Positions 50,754-60,061 are shown, counted from the stretch's first letter. The stretch: DNA of 64,000 nt from Myroides pelagicus (GCF_009711055.1 NZ_WMJY01000001.1:124001-188000), one strand, 5' to 3'. The notes: a model not told the origin generated them from the sequence alone. Numbers and translations are program-made.

Positions 50754-51880
50754 TTGGAAAAAATTATAATATCAATAGGCAAAGAAGACAATTTCTTTAG
50801 TAACTGCTTAAACAAATTAGTAGCTAAAATAATCTGATAAAGCCTTAACCTTGGTTTACCTAAACAAATTGTTGTTATTTGACGTTGTTCAATTTGGTTG
50901 ATAATTGCTTTGGAAATATTTACATGTTCTACTTTAACGATTTCAGCACCTAACTCGGTAGCTAATTTAAAATTATTAATTAAATAGCGTTGCTTATCTA
51001 AGGCTATTTTATTAGGATGTTCTTTAGGAGTCTCTACGTAGAGGACATACCATTTAGAGTTCAAATAACTAGCTAGTCGGGCAGTTTTTCGAATGACATT
51101 TTTAGCATTTTTATCATTTGAGCTAATGCAAGCCATGAACCGACTTGGCTTAGCAGATATTGACAAACTTACCTCAGCAGCTACTTTATTCTCCACATGA
51201 GAGGCAACTTCTTTTAAAGCGAGCTCGCGAAGTTGCAAGATATTCGAGGTGGTAAAGAAGTTTTTGAGCGCTATAGGTACCTTCTCCAAAGGGTATATTT
51301 TCCCTTCTTTTAGTCGTTCGATCAAGTCATTAGCGGTCAAGTCGATATTAACGACCTCATCTGCCTGTTGAAGGACTTTATCCGGTACGCGCTCGCTTAC
51401 CCCAATAGAAGTAATCTCTTTAATAGCATCGTTAAGACTTTCAATATGCTGGATATTCAAGGCAGATATCACACTGATACCTGCCTCTAATATCTCCATT
51501 ACATCTTGCCATCGCTTAGCATTCTTGCTACCAGCAATATTGGAGTGAGCTAATTCGTCAATAATGACTACTTCAGGTCGATCGCTAAGAATGGCTTCTA
51601 AGTCCAGTTCTTCTACCATCTTTCCTTTGTAGAAGACCTCCTTTCTCGGTATGATTGGCACCCCTTCTAGTAATGCATGTGTTTCTGGACGCTGATGGGT
51701 CTCGATATACCCCAGTTTGACATCTACATGATTGCGCATTAAATCTCTAGCTTCTAATAGCATGCGATAAGTCTTCCCTACCCCAGCGCTCATACCAATA
51801 TACACCTTAAACTTTCCACGCTTTGAACGGCGGATAAGCTTTAGGAAGTCTTCTGCACTTTGACGACTTTCTCTTTCCAT
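50750..51880 (-). CDS. kdpD: KdpD N-terminal sensor protein (Walker plus USP domain), stand-alone
   Basis: The 376-aa protein corresponds to the cytoplasmic N-terminal half of KdpD. It has Walker A YIGMSAGVGKTYRMLLEA (about 28-45), Walker B VVIIDELAHSNIAGSKN, then a universal-stress-like domain (about 250-376). It has no membrane spans or kinase domain. It should sense K+ or a nucleotide signal and act on the separate kinase encoded 4 bases into its 3' end. It lies directly after the porin gene. Confidence 0.92.
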   Translation of the reverse strand: MERESRQSAEDFLKLIRRSKRGKFKVYIGMSAGVGKTYRMLLEARDLMRNHVDVKLGYIETHQRPETHALLEGVPIIPRKEVFYKGKMVEELDLEAILSDRPEVVIIDELAHSNIAGSKNAKRWQDVMEILEAGISVISALNIQHIESLNDAIKEITSIGVSERVPDKVLQQADEVVNIDLTANDLIERLKEGKIYPLEKVPIALKNFFTTSNILQLRELALKEVASHVENKVAAEVSLSISAKPSRFMACISSNDKNAKNVIRKTARLASYLNSKWYVLYVETPKEHPNKIALDKQRYLINNFKLATELGAEIVKVEHVNISKAIINQIEQRQITTICLGKPRLRLYQIILATNLFKQLLKKLSSLPIDIIIFSK

Positions 51881-52972
51881 TTACAACTTAATTGATAAAC
51901 TACTACCTATGAATGTTTGTCCAGTAACTGCTGTTTGATTTCTAGTAAATACAGCATCTTTACTGCTGAGTGTTCTGGCTTCTATACGCCACATCACTTG
52001 GTCTGTAATTCGATAATCAATATTTACTGAGTACCCTAAGGTTTGAAACCCATGCGGTGTATCTGTGGCGATAATCACTCCATCTTCATCGTGATAGTAC
52101 TCTACTCTGCCGGTCACACTCCACTTATTGTCAAACTTGTACTGTCCCATCACAAGTGGTGCATACCAATGACTATAAGACGTTGATGCTTTTGCTTTTT
52201 GTTGCAAACCTGTATCGATTCCCGCTAATAGCATCACTCTATCATTAACTTGGTAGGAAGCATACAAATTGTGAAAATAGCGCATTTTTCTCTCCTGATC
52301 AGGTGTATCACTACCAATAAAGGAACTGCTATTCACTGTCCATTGGCTAGTAGGTGTATAGGTCACTTGATGACCTATTGCTAGAGTAGAATTACCCGTA
52401 GGACGCTCAATGCGCTGCCAACCATTCATCACATTCAAGGCTATCATCCATTGTTGATTTGGCGTATGATAGGAAAGCTTTGCAGCAGAAGAAAAATAAG
52501 GAGAGTTCTCTGCCATCATACTGCGAGACATCGTCATTACATCTGCGCCAATATTACTCTCAAAACCGATATGAGAAGGCATAATACCTACATCTAACCA
52601 CAGCTCTTTATCCGACAATAGCTTTACCCCTACTGATGCTTCATAGATGTTTTTGAGCCCATCAGGTTCATTGACTAGATTAGATTTGACATAACTTCCA
52701 GCCATAAATGCAAGATTAGCACGTACACGCTGCTGTTGGTAGTTTAGTTTTACCATGGCAAAGTTTAGATTAACCTCGTTGTGTCGATTAAACGAATATA
52801 AAAAGTCATTCAGTTGCCCCGTATTAGTCTGATTAAAGTCGTACATATAGTAAAGTTCCCCATAGGCATGAACATTAATACTGTCGGTCCATTTACTTTG
52901 TTTGTCTTGAGCTACAGCAGCAGTCATCGCTGATAAAAAGGCTAAACTAGCCCATAGAATTGTTTGTTTCAT
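51881..52972 (-). CDS. Outer-membrane beta-barrel porin within the kdp operon
   Basis: The 363-aa protein has a signal peptide (LWASLAFLSAMTAAVAQ). The rest is made of alternating strands with aromatic girdles (VHAYGELYYMYDFNQTN, 'SVTGRVEYYHDEDG') and a terminal strand ending SSLSIKL. It resembles the Bacteroidota 'outer membrane beta-barrel / porin' proteins often found after kdpC. It may admit K+ when it is scarce. One base separates it from kdpC and zero from kdpD. Confidence 0.82.
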   Translation of the reverse strand: MKQTILWASLAFLSAMTAAVAQDKQSKWTDSINVHAYGELYYMYDFNQTNTGQLNDFLYSFNRHNEVNLNFAMVKLNYQQQRVRANLAFMAGSYVKSNLVNEPDGLKNIYEASVGVKLLSDKELWLDVGIMPSHIGFESNIGADVMTMSRSMMAENSPYFSSAAKLSYHTPNQQWMIALNVMNGWQRIERPTGNSTLAIGHQVTYTPTSQWTVNSSSFIGSDTPDQERKMRYFHNLYASYQVNDRVMLLAGIDTGLQQKAKASTSYSHWYAPLVMGQYKFDNKWSVTGRVEYYHDEDGVIIATDTPHGFQTLGYSVNIDYRITDQVMWRIEARTLSSKDAVFTRNQTAVTGQTFIGSSLSIKL

Positions 52973-52973
52973 T

Positions 52974-53537
52974 TTACTTTTTTAATGCGTCTAAAGCAAT
53001 ATTTAATTCAATTACTTTTATTTTCTCAGGACCAAAAAGTCCCCATAAAGGCTGTTGGGTTTGCTGCTCAACCAGTTGCTCTAATTGAGCTAAAGGAATA
53101 CCTGTATGCTCTGCTATACGCGCAATCTGCACGCGTGCAGCATCGACAGATATATGGGGATCCAACCCACTACCACTTGCTGTGATAATATCTACCGGGA
53201 TATCGTGCTTGTCCACTGTAGGATTTTTCACAAGGAAATCAGCAATACGCTGTTCTACCTCGTCAAGATATTCAGCATTAGTGGTGGCTTTATTACTTCC
53301 TCCAGATCCAGCAGCATTGTAATCTACCGCAGATGGACGCGACCAGAAGTAATCATCTTGTGTAAAAGACTGCCCAACATTGACATAGTTCTTTCCATTA
53401 GCAGCCTCTACAATAAACCCCTCTCCTTGATTAGGAGAGAATTTGGCTATCCCCCACATCATTAGGGGATAAGCCACACAGAGTAAAACAACCAAACCTG
53501 TGGTTAATATAATAGATGGTATTAGATTTGTTTTCAT
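52974..53537 (-). CDS. kdpC: Potassium-transporting ATPase subunit C
   Basis: The 187-aa protein has one N-terminal membrane span (IILTTGLVVLLCVAYPLMMW) and a periplasmic domain with the conserved FWSRPSAVDYNAAGSGGSNK and ITASGSGLDPHISVDAARVQ blocks. KdpC stabilises the KdpFABC complex. It follows kdpB by 7 bases. Confidence 0.97.
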   Translation of the reverse strand: MKTNLIPSIILTTGLVVLLCVAYPLMMWGIAKFSPNQGEGFIVEAANGKNYVNVGQSFTQDDYFWSRPSAVDYNAAGSGGSNKATTNAEYLDEVEQRIADFLVKNPTVDKHDIPVDIITASGSGLDPHISVDAARVQIARIAEHTGIPLAQLEQLVEQQTQQPLWGLFGPEKIKVIELNIALDALKK

Positions 53538-53544
53538 TTGTTAG

Positions 53545-55560
53545 TTACATAAATAGTGAGACAAAAAGGTCAATTAATTTTATTCCTATAAAGGGTACGA
53601 CAATACCTCCAAGACCATAGATAAATAAATTTCTACGCAAAAGAGCACTTGCTCCTATCGGCTTATAAGCGACCCCTTTAAGGGCAAGAGGTATAAGAAA
53701 TGGAATCACAATAGCATTAAAAATAACAGCTGATAGAATAGCACTCTCAGGACTGTGTAAGTTCATGATATTTAAACCTTGCAAGGCAGGAATGGTTGTA
53801 ATGAATAAAGCAGGAATTATAGCAAAATACTTTGCCACGTCATTAGCAATACTAAAGGTAGTGAGTGTACCACGAGTCATCAAGAGCTGTTTGCCTATTT
53901 CTACTACTTCAATTAATTTGGTAGGATCATTGTCCAGATCTACCATATTGCCCGCTTCCTTAGCTGCCTGTGTACCACTATTCATCGCTACACCTACATC
54001 AGCCTGTGCTAAAGCAGGCGCATCATTCGTACCATCACCCATCATCGCTACCAATCTACCTTCAGCTTGTTCTGCCTTGATATAGTTCATTTTATCTTCA
54101 GGCTTAGCCTCAGCAATAAAATCATCTACCCCCGCCTTGGTGGCGATATACTTGGCTGTCATCGGATTATCACCCGTAACCATTACAGTCTTTATACCCA
54201 TTTTTCTCAATCGAGCAAAGCGCTCTTGAATACCTGGTTTAATTACATCTTGAAGTTCAATCACTCCTAAGACTTCTTCATTCTGAGAGACAACTAGAGG
54301 AGTTCCTCCATTTTCAGCTACTGCCTTTACACACTCCGCTACTTCATCGGGAAAAGAATGTCCAGCTTGAATACATAAATTCTTAATAGCATCTACCGCT
54401 CCCTTTCGAATACGTATATCATCATAATCAATACCCGAACTTCTAGTCTGTGCAGTAAAAGATATAAAGCGAGGATTGTCAACCCTATAATCTGCAGGAT
54501 CAACCTCAGCCAACTCAATGATTGATTTACCTTCTGGAGTATCATCACTTAGAGAGCTCAACACTGCTGCTCTAACAAGCTGTTCTTTGGCTATGCCATG
54601 AGCCGCATGAAAATTAGTTGCTTTTCGATTACCTATAGTGATAGTTCCTGTCTTATCTAATAATAATACATCAATATCTCCAGCTGTCTCGACAGCTTTA
54701 CCACTCTTGGTAATCACATTAGCTCTTAATGCTCTATCCATACCAGCAATCCCAATAGCTGATAATAAACCACCAATAGTCGTAGGAATTAAACACACGT
54801 ATAAAGAAATCAGAGCTCCAATAGTAATAGCAACATTAGCAAAATCAGCAAATGGTTTAAGGGTAATAATAACCAGAGTAAATACAAGTGTAAACCCCGC
54901 TAGAAGAATAGTCAATGCTATTTCATTGGGTGACTTTTGTCGATTAGCACCTTCTACCAAAGCAATCATTTTATCTAAGAAACTCTCCCCAGGTTGTGCA
55001 GTTACACGTACCTTGATTTGATCAGAGAGTACTTTCGTTCCACCTGTCACAGAGCTTTTATCACCACCCGCTTCTCGAATCACTGGCGCACTTTCTCCTG
55101 TTATAGCGCTTTCATCAATGGTAGCTAAACCTTCTATAATCTCACCATCAGCAGCAATAATATCACCCGCTTTACAAATGAATACCATATCTTTCTCTAA
55201 AGCTGAAGAAGATATTTGTCTTCCATTCTCTAAGATTGCCGGAGTCTCTTCTCTAGTTTTTCGCAAGCTATCCGCCTGAGCTTTCCCTCTAGCCTCTGCA
55301 ATCGCTTCGGCAAAATTAGCAAACAATAATGTAACGAAAAGCAGTAAGAATATAGCGAAATTATAGCCAAAGCTACCTTGACTTTGCTCCCCTAATAGGA
55401 TCCATATACATACTCCTAACATTATCGCTGTTCCTATCTCAACGGTAAACATCACAGGGTTTCGAAACAGTGTTCTTGGATTTAACTTAACAAAAGCTTG
55501 TTTTAAAGCTTTTATAACTACTTCTCTTTGAAAAAGAGTCTTGTTCGTATGAGTTGCCAT
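53545..55560 (-). CDS. kdpB: Potassium-transporting P-type ATPase, catalytic subunit B
   Basis: The 671-aa P-type ATPase has the actuator TGES ([20 protein letters not shown]), phosphorylation site [16 protein letters not shown], '[11 protein letters not shown]' nucleotide-binding region, and the hinge [13 protein letters not shown] plus [20 protein letters not shown]. It powers high-affinity K+ uptake. The length is that of typical KdpB. It follows kdpA by 3 bases. Confidence 0.98.
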   Translation of the reverse strand: MATHTNKTLFQREVVIKALKQAFVKLNPRTLFRNPVMFTVEIGTAIMLGVCIWILLGEQSQGSFGYNFAIFLLLFVTLLFANFAEAIAEARGKAQADSLRKTREETPAILENGRQISSSALEKDMVFICKAGDIIAADGEIIEGLATIDESAITGESAPVIREAGGDKSSVTGGTKVLSDQIKVRVTAQPGESFLDKMIALVEGANRQKSPNEIALTILLAGFTLVFTLVIITLKPFADFANVAITIGALISLYVCLIPTTIGGLLSAIGIAGMDRALRANVITKSGKAVETAGDIDVLLLDKTGTITIGNRKATNFHAAHGIAKEQLVRAAVLSSLSDDTPEGKSIIELAEVDPADYRVDNPRFISFTAQTRSSGIDYDDIRIRKGAVDAIKNLCIQAGHSFPDEVAECVKAVAENGGTPLVVSQNEEVLGVIELQDVIKPGIQERFARLRKMGIKTVMVTGDNPMTAKYIATKAGVDDFIAEAKPEDKMNYIKAEQAEGRLVAMMGDGTNDAPALAQADVGVAMNSGTQAAKEAGNMVDLDNDPTKLIEVVEIGKQLLMTRGTLTTFSIANDVAKYFAIIPALFITTIPALQGLNIMNLHSPESAILSAVIFNAIVIPFLIPLALKGVAYKPIGASALLRRNLFIYGLGGIVVPFIGIKLIDLFVSLFM

Positions 55561-55563
55561 ATT

Positions 55564-57258
55564 TTATAAACTTATTGTTGTGAAATAATCTGCAATTGGA
55601 CCAAGTGTCAATACAGGGAAGAAAGCTAATGCTGCTACGATAAGAATTACCGTTAACACAATTGTACCAAAAGTCGTTGTATCTGTTGCTAAAGTTCCAG
55701 CACTTTCAGGTACATAGCGCTTATGAGCTAAGAAACCAGCTAAAGCGACCGGTCCTATAATAGGCAAATAACGCCCAAGTAGTAAGACTACACTTGTAGA
55801 GAAGTTCCACCAAGGCGTATTGTCTCCTAATCCTTCAAACCCACTACCATTATTGGCTGCCGATGAAGTGTACTCATATAGTATCTCACTAAACCCATGA
55901 AAAGATGGATTGTTTAACGTATCTCTTGTCAAATCAGGGAAAGCAGCTCCTAAAGCAGTACCTCCAAGAATTAATAATGGATGAATAAGCGCTACAATCA
56001 TAGCTATTTTCATCTCCTTTGCCTCTATCTTTTTACCTAATAACTCAGGTGTTCTACCAACCATTAATCCACTGATAAATACAGCTAGTACAATAAACAC
56101 AAAGAAATTAAGTACTCCTACACCTGCTCCACCATAGAAGGAATTAATCATCATGGCTAAGAGTTCATTCATACCTGACAGCGGTATAGAACTATCGTGC
56201 ATAGAATTTACTGATCCTGTAGAGATAACTGTAGTAACTATACTCCAGAAGCCAGAAGCTGCAGCACCAAGACGCACTTCTTTTCCTTCCATAGCCCCTA
56301 GGGAATTGTCCACCCCCATAGCAGCTATATTTGGATTTCCATTAGTTTCCATCATTACATTAGGTACTGCTAAGCATAGGAAGCCAACTGTCATGGTTAA
56401 GAAAATCATCCAAGAAAACTTTCTTCTGTTAATATAAAATCCTAAAGCAAAGACCATAGCTAGTGGGATAATCAACTGAGCGATCATCTCAGTCATATTA
56501 GTAAGGTACGTAGGATTCTCTAATGGATGAGCTGAATTAGTACCAAAAAAACCACCTCCATTAGTCCCCAAGTGCTTAATAGCAATAAAAGCTGCTGCTG
56601 GACCACGAGATACCTCTACTTGTTCTGCTTCCATAGAAGTAATGGTATCTTTACCTTCAAAGGTCATTGGCGTCCCTTGGAAGATAAGTATAGTAGCTAC
56701 AATAGCACTTAACGGTAATAAAATACGTGTAATCGACTTGACAAAGTACACATAGAAGTTACCCAAGAGCGTGGTAGTCTTATTTTTAAATGCCTCAAAG
56801 ACTGCCACTGCTGCGGCCATACCAGTAGCTGCACTGACAAACTGAAGAAACATTAACCATATTTGAGTTAAATACGTTAAGCCTGTTTCTCCTGAATAAT
56901 GTTGTAAGTTACAGTTGACCAAGAAAGAGATAGCAGTATTAAGTGCTAAATCGGGTGACATATTAGGGTTCTTATCTGGATTAAATGGTAGCGAGCCCTG
57001 TGTCATTAGAAGAATAAAGCCTATAACCAGCCATACGGCATTAATAGTCAGTAGTGCTGCTAAGTGTTGCTTCCAATTCATTCCTTGTTCAGGCTGAATC
57101 TTACTGCTCTTGTAAAACAGCTTTTCTAATGGGGTGAAGACACCGTCTAATAAAGTCGGTTTACCTGCGTAAACCTTTGCTATATATTTTCCCAAAGGAA
57201 TTGAAATACCTATTGCCAGTAAAAAGGTGACAACGATTCCGAAGATTTCTGTATTCAT
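55564..57258 (-). CDS. kdpA: Potassium-transporting ATPase subunit A (channel-like)
   Basis: The 564-aa protein has about ten membrane spans and four selectivity-filter-like repeats, of which 'NCNLQHYSGETGLTY', 'HLGTNGGGFFGTNSAHPLEN', 'TGSVNSMHDSS' and 'SAANNGSGFEGLGDNTPWWN' are recognisable. It binds and translocates K+ in the Kdp complex. Its ATG lies only 5 bases after the stop of a 24-codon membrane microprotein gene. Confidence 0.98.
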   Translation of the reverse strand: MNTEIFGIVVTFLLAIGISIPLGKYIAKVYAGKPTLLDGVFTPLEKLFYKSSKIQPEQGMNWKQHLAALLTINAVWLVIGFILLMTQGSLPFNPDKNPNMSPDLALNTAISFLVNCNLQHYSGETGLTYLTQIWLMFLQFVSAATGMAAAVAVFEAFKNKTTTLLGNFYVYFVKSITRILLPLSAIVATILIFQGTPMTFEGKDTITSMEAEQVEVSRGPAAAFIAIKHLGTNGGGFFGTNSAHPLENPTYLTNMTEMIAQLIIPLAMVFALGFYINRRKFSWMIFLTMTVGFLCLAVPNVMMETNGNPNIAAMGVDNSLGAMEGKEVRLGAAASGFWSIVTTVISTGSVNSMHDSSIPLSGMNELLAMMINSFYGGAGVGVLNFFVFIVLAVFISGLMVGRTPELLGKKIEAKEMKIAMIVALIHPLLILGGTALGAAFPDLTRDTLNNPSFHGFSEILYEYTSSAANNGSGFEGLGDNTPWWNFSTSVVLLLGRYLPIIGPVALAGFLAHKRYVPESAGTLATDTTTFGTIVLTVILIVAALAFFPVLTLGPIADYFTTISL

Positions 57259-57263
57259 TTTAT

Positions 57264-57338
57264 TTATTTAATTAATAGTAGCATCTGATTGATGAGGTAA
57301 ACAATACTATAAATCATGATAAAGATTATAGTTATCAT
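57264..57338 (-). CDS. 24-aa single-span membrane microprotein between kdpF and kdpA
   Basis: The frame (starts MITIIFIMIYSIVYLINQML) is almost entirely hydrophobic with one Asn-Gln pair and a final Lys. Together with kdpF it fills the space before kdpA exactly (22 bases after kdpF, 5 bases before kdpA). It may be a second KdpF-like subunit. No homology is recognised; the support is position, packing and composition. Confidence 0.45.
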   Translation of the reverse strand: MITIIFIMIYSIVYLINQMLLLIK

Positions 57339-57360
57339 ACCTACTTGTTTACAGATTTGT

Positions 57361-57438
57361 TTAAAAGTTTTCTGGTTTAAGTAAGACATAACACAGGTAG
57401 GCAAATACAGCCAGGGCGATAATTAGTAATAAAATCAT
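57361..57438 (-). CDS. kdpF: Potassium-transporting ATPase subunit F
   Basis: The 25-aa peptide MILLLIIALAVFAYLCYVLL followed by KPENF is a clear KdpF: a single membrane span and the conserved tail 'Y.L.KPE.F'. KdpF stabilises the KdpFABC complex and is often missed by annotation because of its length. It lies upstream of kdpA, as in other bacteria. Confidence 0.9.
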   Translation of the reverse strand: MILLLIIALAVFAYLCYVLLKPENF

Positions 57439-57452
57439 AATAAGTCTATTTT

Positions 57453-57536
57453 TTATAAGTTGTCAAAGAAGCTGATGGCTTTGTAGAACAAGCCAAAGCA
57501 TACAACACCTAAAAGGATACATGCTAGAATGGTCAT
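57453..57536 (-). CDS. 27-aa membrane microprotein upstream of kdpF
   Basis: MTILACILLGVVCFGLFYKA and the tail ISFFDNL form one membrane span with an aromatic C-terminal edge. Spacing to kdpF is 14 bases. Two cysteines lie within the span. It is probably co-translated with the kdp genes and may be an additional small subunit or regulator of the pump. Confidence 0.5.
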   Translation of the reverse strand: MTILACILLGVVCFGLFYKAISFFDNL

Positions 57537-57553
57537 AGGTTGTCTTGTTTGAA

Positions 57554-57649
57554 TTAGTTTATATTGTTTTTATTTGCCCAAAAGGCGAAGTGATACTTTG
57601 GATAGTCTGGATAACTATGCCTGCTTTGTAAGTGATTTTGTGTTTTCAT
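57554..57649 (-). CDS. 31-aa polar small frame at the start of the kdp operon
   Basis: The frame starts MKTQNHLQSRHSYPDYPKYH and ends 'FAFWANKNNIN'; it is rich in aromatic residues, His and Asn and has no membrane span. It ends 17 bases before the 27-codon gene and could be the first gene or a leader peptide of the operon. It is less certain than the other three small frames. Confidence 0.3.
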   Translation of the reverse strand: MKTQNHLQSRHSYPDYPKYHFAFWANKNNIN

Positions 57650-57763
57650 TTTGTATTATTTTGACTTCCTATATACCAAGGCCATACCATTTTGACCCCT
57701 ACCTACTCAATCTCCCTATAATCAAATAGATAGACTACAACTACCAATATGCCAAAAAACAAA

Positions 57764-57817
57764 ACCCTATCATTTTGATAGGGTGACATGAGTAGTACCC
57801 TATCAAAATGATAGGGT
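57764..57817. promoter_or_regulatory. Two 21-bp palindromes upstream of the kdp operon
   Basis: ACCCTATCA-TTT-TGATAGGGT (57764-57784) and ACCCTATCA-AAA-TGATAGGGT (57797-57817) have identical 9-bp arms, and their centres are 33 bases apart. They lie 115-170 bases upstream of the first small frame. The distance suits upstream activator sites of a sigma-54-dependent regulator, and one is encoded at 60062. No -24/-12 promoter with GG-N10-GC was found, so the link is tentative. Confidence 0.65.
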
Positions 57818-57828
57818 AATTAAAAAAA

Positions 57829-57869
57829 GACCTAACAAAGACTAGTTGTAGTCTTTGTTAGGTCTTTGG
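57829..57869 (-). terminator. Terminator between the satD-like gene and the kdp promoter region
   Basis: AAAGACCTAACAAAGACT and AGTCTTTGTTAGGTCTTT form an 18-bp stem with a 6-base loop, followed by T7 on the minus strand. Confidence 0.9.
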
Positions 57870-57909
57870 ATTCATTTAAGTATAAGTTTGGCTATATGTA
57901 CAAATACCG

Positions 57910-58500
57910 CTATACTTTCTCTTTATATACAACCAGTACTTCTGTGATTTGTTCATATGCTCCTCGCTTTAAAGCTTTATTGACGGTAGTATTATCCTTA
58001 TTGAGTAATTCTGCGATCTGTTTCTGCATTTTATCTTTGTTGAGCAATCTGTAAAAAATAGTCTCTGCTGTGGCAGGTTTCCATTGACTAGCAATAAAAT
58101 TAACTAAGTTCAACATAGGGTTAAAGTAAAGGTCAAAGTCTTTAGAAGGGGTTTTGATACACAAGGTTTTATTTCTCATTGTTTCAAAAGCCTCTCTTGA
58201 ATGAGTAAAAGCTTGTCCATTAGATTCTGTAACTAAATCAGAAGTGAAACCAGGTTTACCTAAGCCAATACTCATTCGAACATCTAATCTCTCTATATGC
58301 TTAATCAGTGACTTAATTAAAATGACGAGTTCTAATGCTTCTTTTGAAGTGATTTCAACTAAAAAGTAATTCTCCTTGTAGATTGCCCATTTACTAGCAT
58401 CTGCTAATCTCGATTCAAATAGCATCTGTAGTTTCAATTGCCAGTGTTGAGGTTCTACATTTGTTGAGTTAATTATTTCTCCAGTAATTACAGCAATCAT
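57910..58500 (-). CDS. SatD-like protein, divergent paralogue
   Basis: The 196-aa protein has the SatD N-terminus (MIAVITGEIINSTNVEPQHW), a central 'LDVRMSIGLGKPGF' block and a C-terminal HTH (KQIAELLNKDNTTVNKALKR). It is a clear paralogue of the gene at 59334, but where that copy has IYRGDSFQ this one has IYKENYFL, and GIGE is GLGK. Loss of these conserved residues suggests altered or lost activity. It follows a DUF3307 membrane protein gene. Family function is not established; a regulatory role is likely from the HTH. Confidence 0.8.
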   Translation of the reverse strand: MIAVITGEIINSTNVEPQHWQLKLQMLFESRLADASKWAIYKENYFLVEITSKEALELVILIKSLIKHIERLDVRMSIGLGKPGFTSDLVTESNGQAFTHSREAFETMRNKTLCIKTPSKDFDLYFNPMLNLVNFIASQWKPATAETIFYRLLNKDKMQKQIAELLNKDNTTVNKALKRGAYEQITEVLVVYKEKV

Positions 58501-58635
58501 ATACAGTGATTTTTATGCGATCTAAGATATGAAAAAGGGATTAATTAAAAAGTGATACGCTTCGGTTGATCCTGAATAATATACATTAGAAGCATCGCTT
58601 GTTATAGAGTAATCTGATACTGTTTGCCAGATATT

Positions 58636-59346
58636 TTAAAGTGAAACAACCCAATTAAACAATAGAGCTATCACAATACCTAACCCGAAACTGATGAGTG
58701 TTCCAATTAAAATATACTCAGTTAGCTTGACTTCTTTATTTGCTTTCAGGTCACCAAATCTAAAGATTGACTTAGCTGCTAATAAAAAACCTATACCTTC
58801 CCATCGTTGCATCACCACGAATAGAAATATAAACAAACGCTCTAAAATACCAATATACTTCCCTGCATTATCCAAGCCGTTATTGGGTACAGTAAAATTA
58901 AGTTGTTCAATAATTTTCTTGATGACAATAGGAGAGACGTAAACTAACATAATTAATGCACTATAGATAGCAATTGCATTCTTACCTGTCACAATACCCC
59001 AATCAATCGTATAAGGAAAGTAATAATACACAAAAACTGCAATTGACAAACCGTGTAAGACTTGATCAATTAACAACACTTTAATAGCATTTACCTTCTT
59101 TGCTAAATATATTTTAGTGAAAATATCAATCGCTAAATGAGCTAGTCCTAATATCCAAACTCCTACTAGGTATTTGCTCTCAAATCCAGTCACCAACAAT
59201 AAGAGGAATAAATGAATAGCAGTATGTGTGAATAGAGATACAGACTTAATCCCATGGTCATTAATGTCCTTTACCATTTTATTGGTTTGAAAGACGAAAT
59301 CACCAAGCAAGTGAGCTAATACAATTTTTATAATTAAGAGAAGCAT
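58636..59346 (-). CDS. DUF3307 membrane protein
   Basis: The 236-aa protein has about six membrane spans. The N-terminal LAHLLGDFVFQTNKMVKDIN, with 'LFTHTAIHLFLLLL' and 'LGLAHLAIDIFTKIYLAKK', carries the conserved His/Asp residues of the DUF3307 family. It overlaps the upstream satD gene by 13 bases. DUF3307 and SatD genes commonly occur together, so they probably form a sensor/transport module of unknown substrate. Confidence 0.88.
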   Translation of the reverse strand: MLLLIIKIVLAHLLGDFVFQTNKMVKDINDHGIKSVSLFTHTAIHLFLLLLVTGFESKYLVGVWILGLAHLAIDIFTKIYLAKKVNAIKVLLIDQVLHGLSIAVFVYYYFPYTIDWGIVTGKNAIAIYSALIMLVYVSPIVIKKIIEQLNFTVPNNGLDNAGKYIGILERLFIFLFVVMQRWEGIGFLLAAKSIFRFGDLKANKEVKLTEYILIGTLISFGLGIVIALLFNWVVSL

Positions 59347-59939
59347 AGTTTTACTTTATTAGAATATAGGTTTAGAATACTTGTTAATTCATCAAATGCG
59401 GCTCTCTTTAACGCTCTACTAAGTGTAGTGCTATTTATCCCCATTTTCTCAGCGATCTCTTTCTGCAATTCACTTTTATAATATAATCCATAGAAAAAGG
59501 CTCTAGCTGTCTCTGGCTTCCATTGATCAGCAATAAAACTGACCACCCCTAAGATTGGATTAAAATATTCATCAAAGTCTTTAGAGGGGGTTTTGAGTAA
59601 TAGTGTTTTATCCTTTAACCCTTCAAATGCTTCACCTGAATTAATATAAGCCTGACCATAAGACTCTGTAATTTTCTCTACCTCGTACTCACTTTCACCT
59701 ATACCAAGACTCATTCGAACATCTAACTTAGGAACTTGTTTGATCAAGGCTTTAATTAATAGCATCAACTCAAAAGCAGAAGCTATATCTGTCTGTATTT
59801 GAAAACTGTCTCCTCTATAGATCTCCCACTTTGTCTGATCCGTAATCGCTTTACTCAAAAAATTTCTAAGTGGCATATGCCACTCATTTGGATCTACACT
59901 ACGTGAGTTTACAATATCTCCTGTAATAACTGCTATCAT
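59334..59939 (-). CDS. SatD-family protein with C-terminal HTH
   Basis: The 201-aa protein opens with MIAVITGDIVNSRSVDPNEW and IYRGDSFQIQ, both typical of SatD proteins, followed by LDVRMSLGIGESEYEV and a helix-turn-helix EIAEKMGINSTTLSRALKRA. It is upstream of and overlapping the DUF3307 gene. Its promoter region carries three palindromes with 28-base period, which may be its own binding sites. Confidence 0.88.
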   Translation of the reverse strand: MIAVITGDIVNSRSVDPNEWHMPLRNFLSKAITDQTKWEIYRGDSFQIQTDIASAFELMLLIKALIKQVPKLDVRMSLGIGESEYEVEKITESYGQAYINSGEAFEGLKDKTLLLKTPSKDFDEYFNPILGVVSFIADQWKPETARAFFYGLYYKSELQKEIAEKMGINSTTLSRALKRAAFDELTSILNLYSNKVKLCFS

Positions 59940-59972
59940 CTTGATTATTTTCTTTGACTAAGATATGAAAAA

Positions 59973-60048
59973 ATTGTATCATTTAGTACATTTCTTGAAA
60001 ATTGTACTATTTAATACAATTCTTAAAAATTGCACTATTTAATGCAAC
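59973..60048. promoter_or_regulatory. Three palindromic operators with exact 28-base period upstream of satD
   Basis: ATTGTATCATTTAGTACATT (59973), ATTGTACTATTTAATACAAT (60001) and ATTGCACTATTTAATGCAAC (60029) start 28 bases apart. Each is a TTGYA-N8-TRCAA type inverted repeat, and where the bases of one arm change (T to C) the other arm changes to match (A to G). This compensation shows that symmetry is being kept. Confidence 0.75.
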
Positions 60049-60061
60049 TTAACAAATCTAA

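Noticed and set aside
57650..57763. Sigma-54 promoter (TGGCAC-N5-TTGCA) in front of the kdp operon
   Set aside because: TTGGCATATTGGTAGTTGT and GGTATGGCCTTGGTATATAG come closest, but neither has GG-N10-GC, so no promoter is called.
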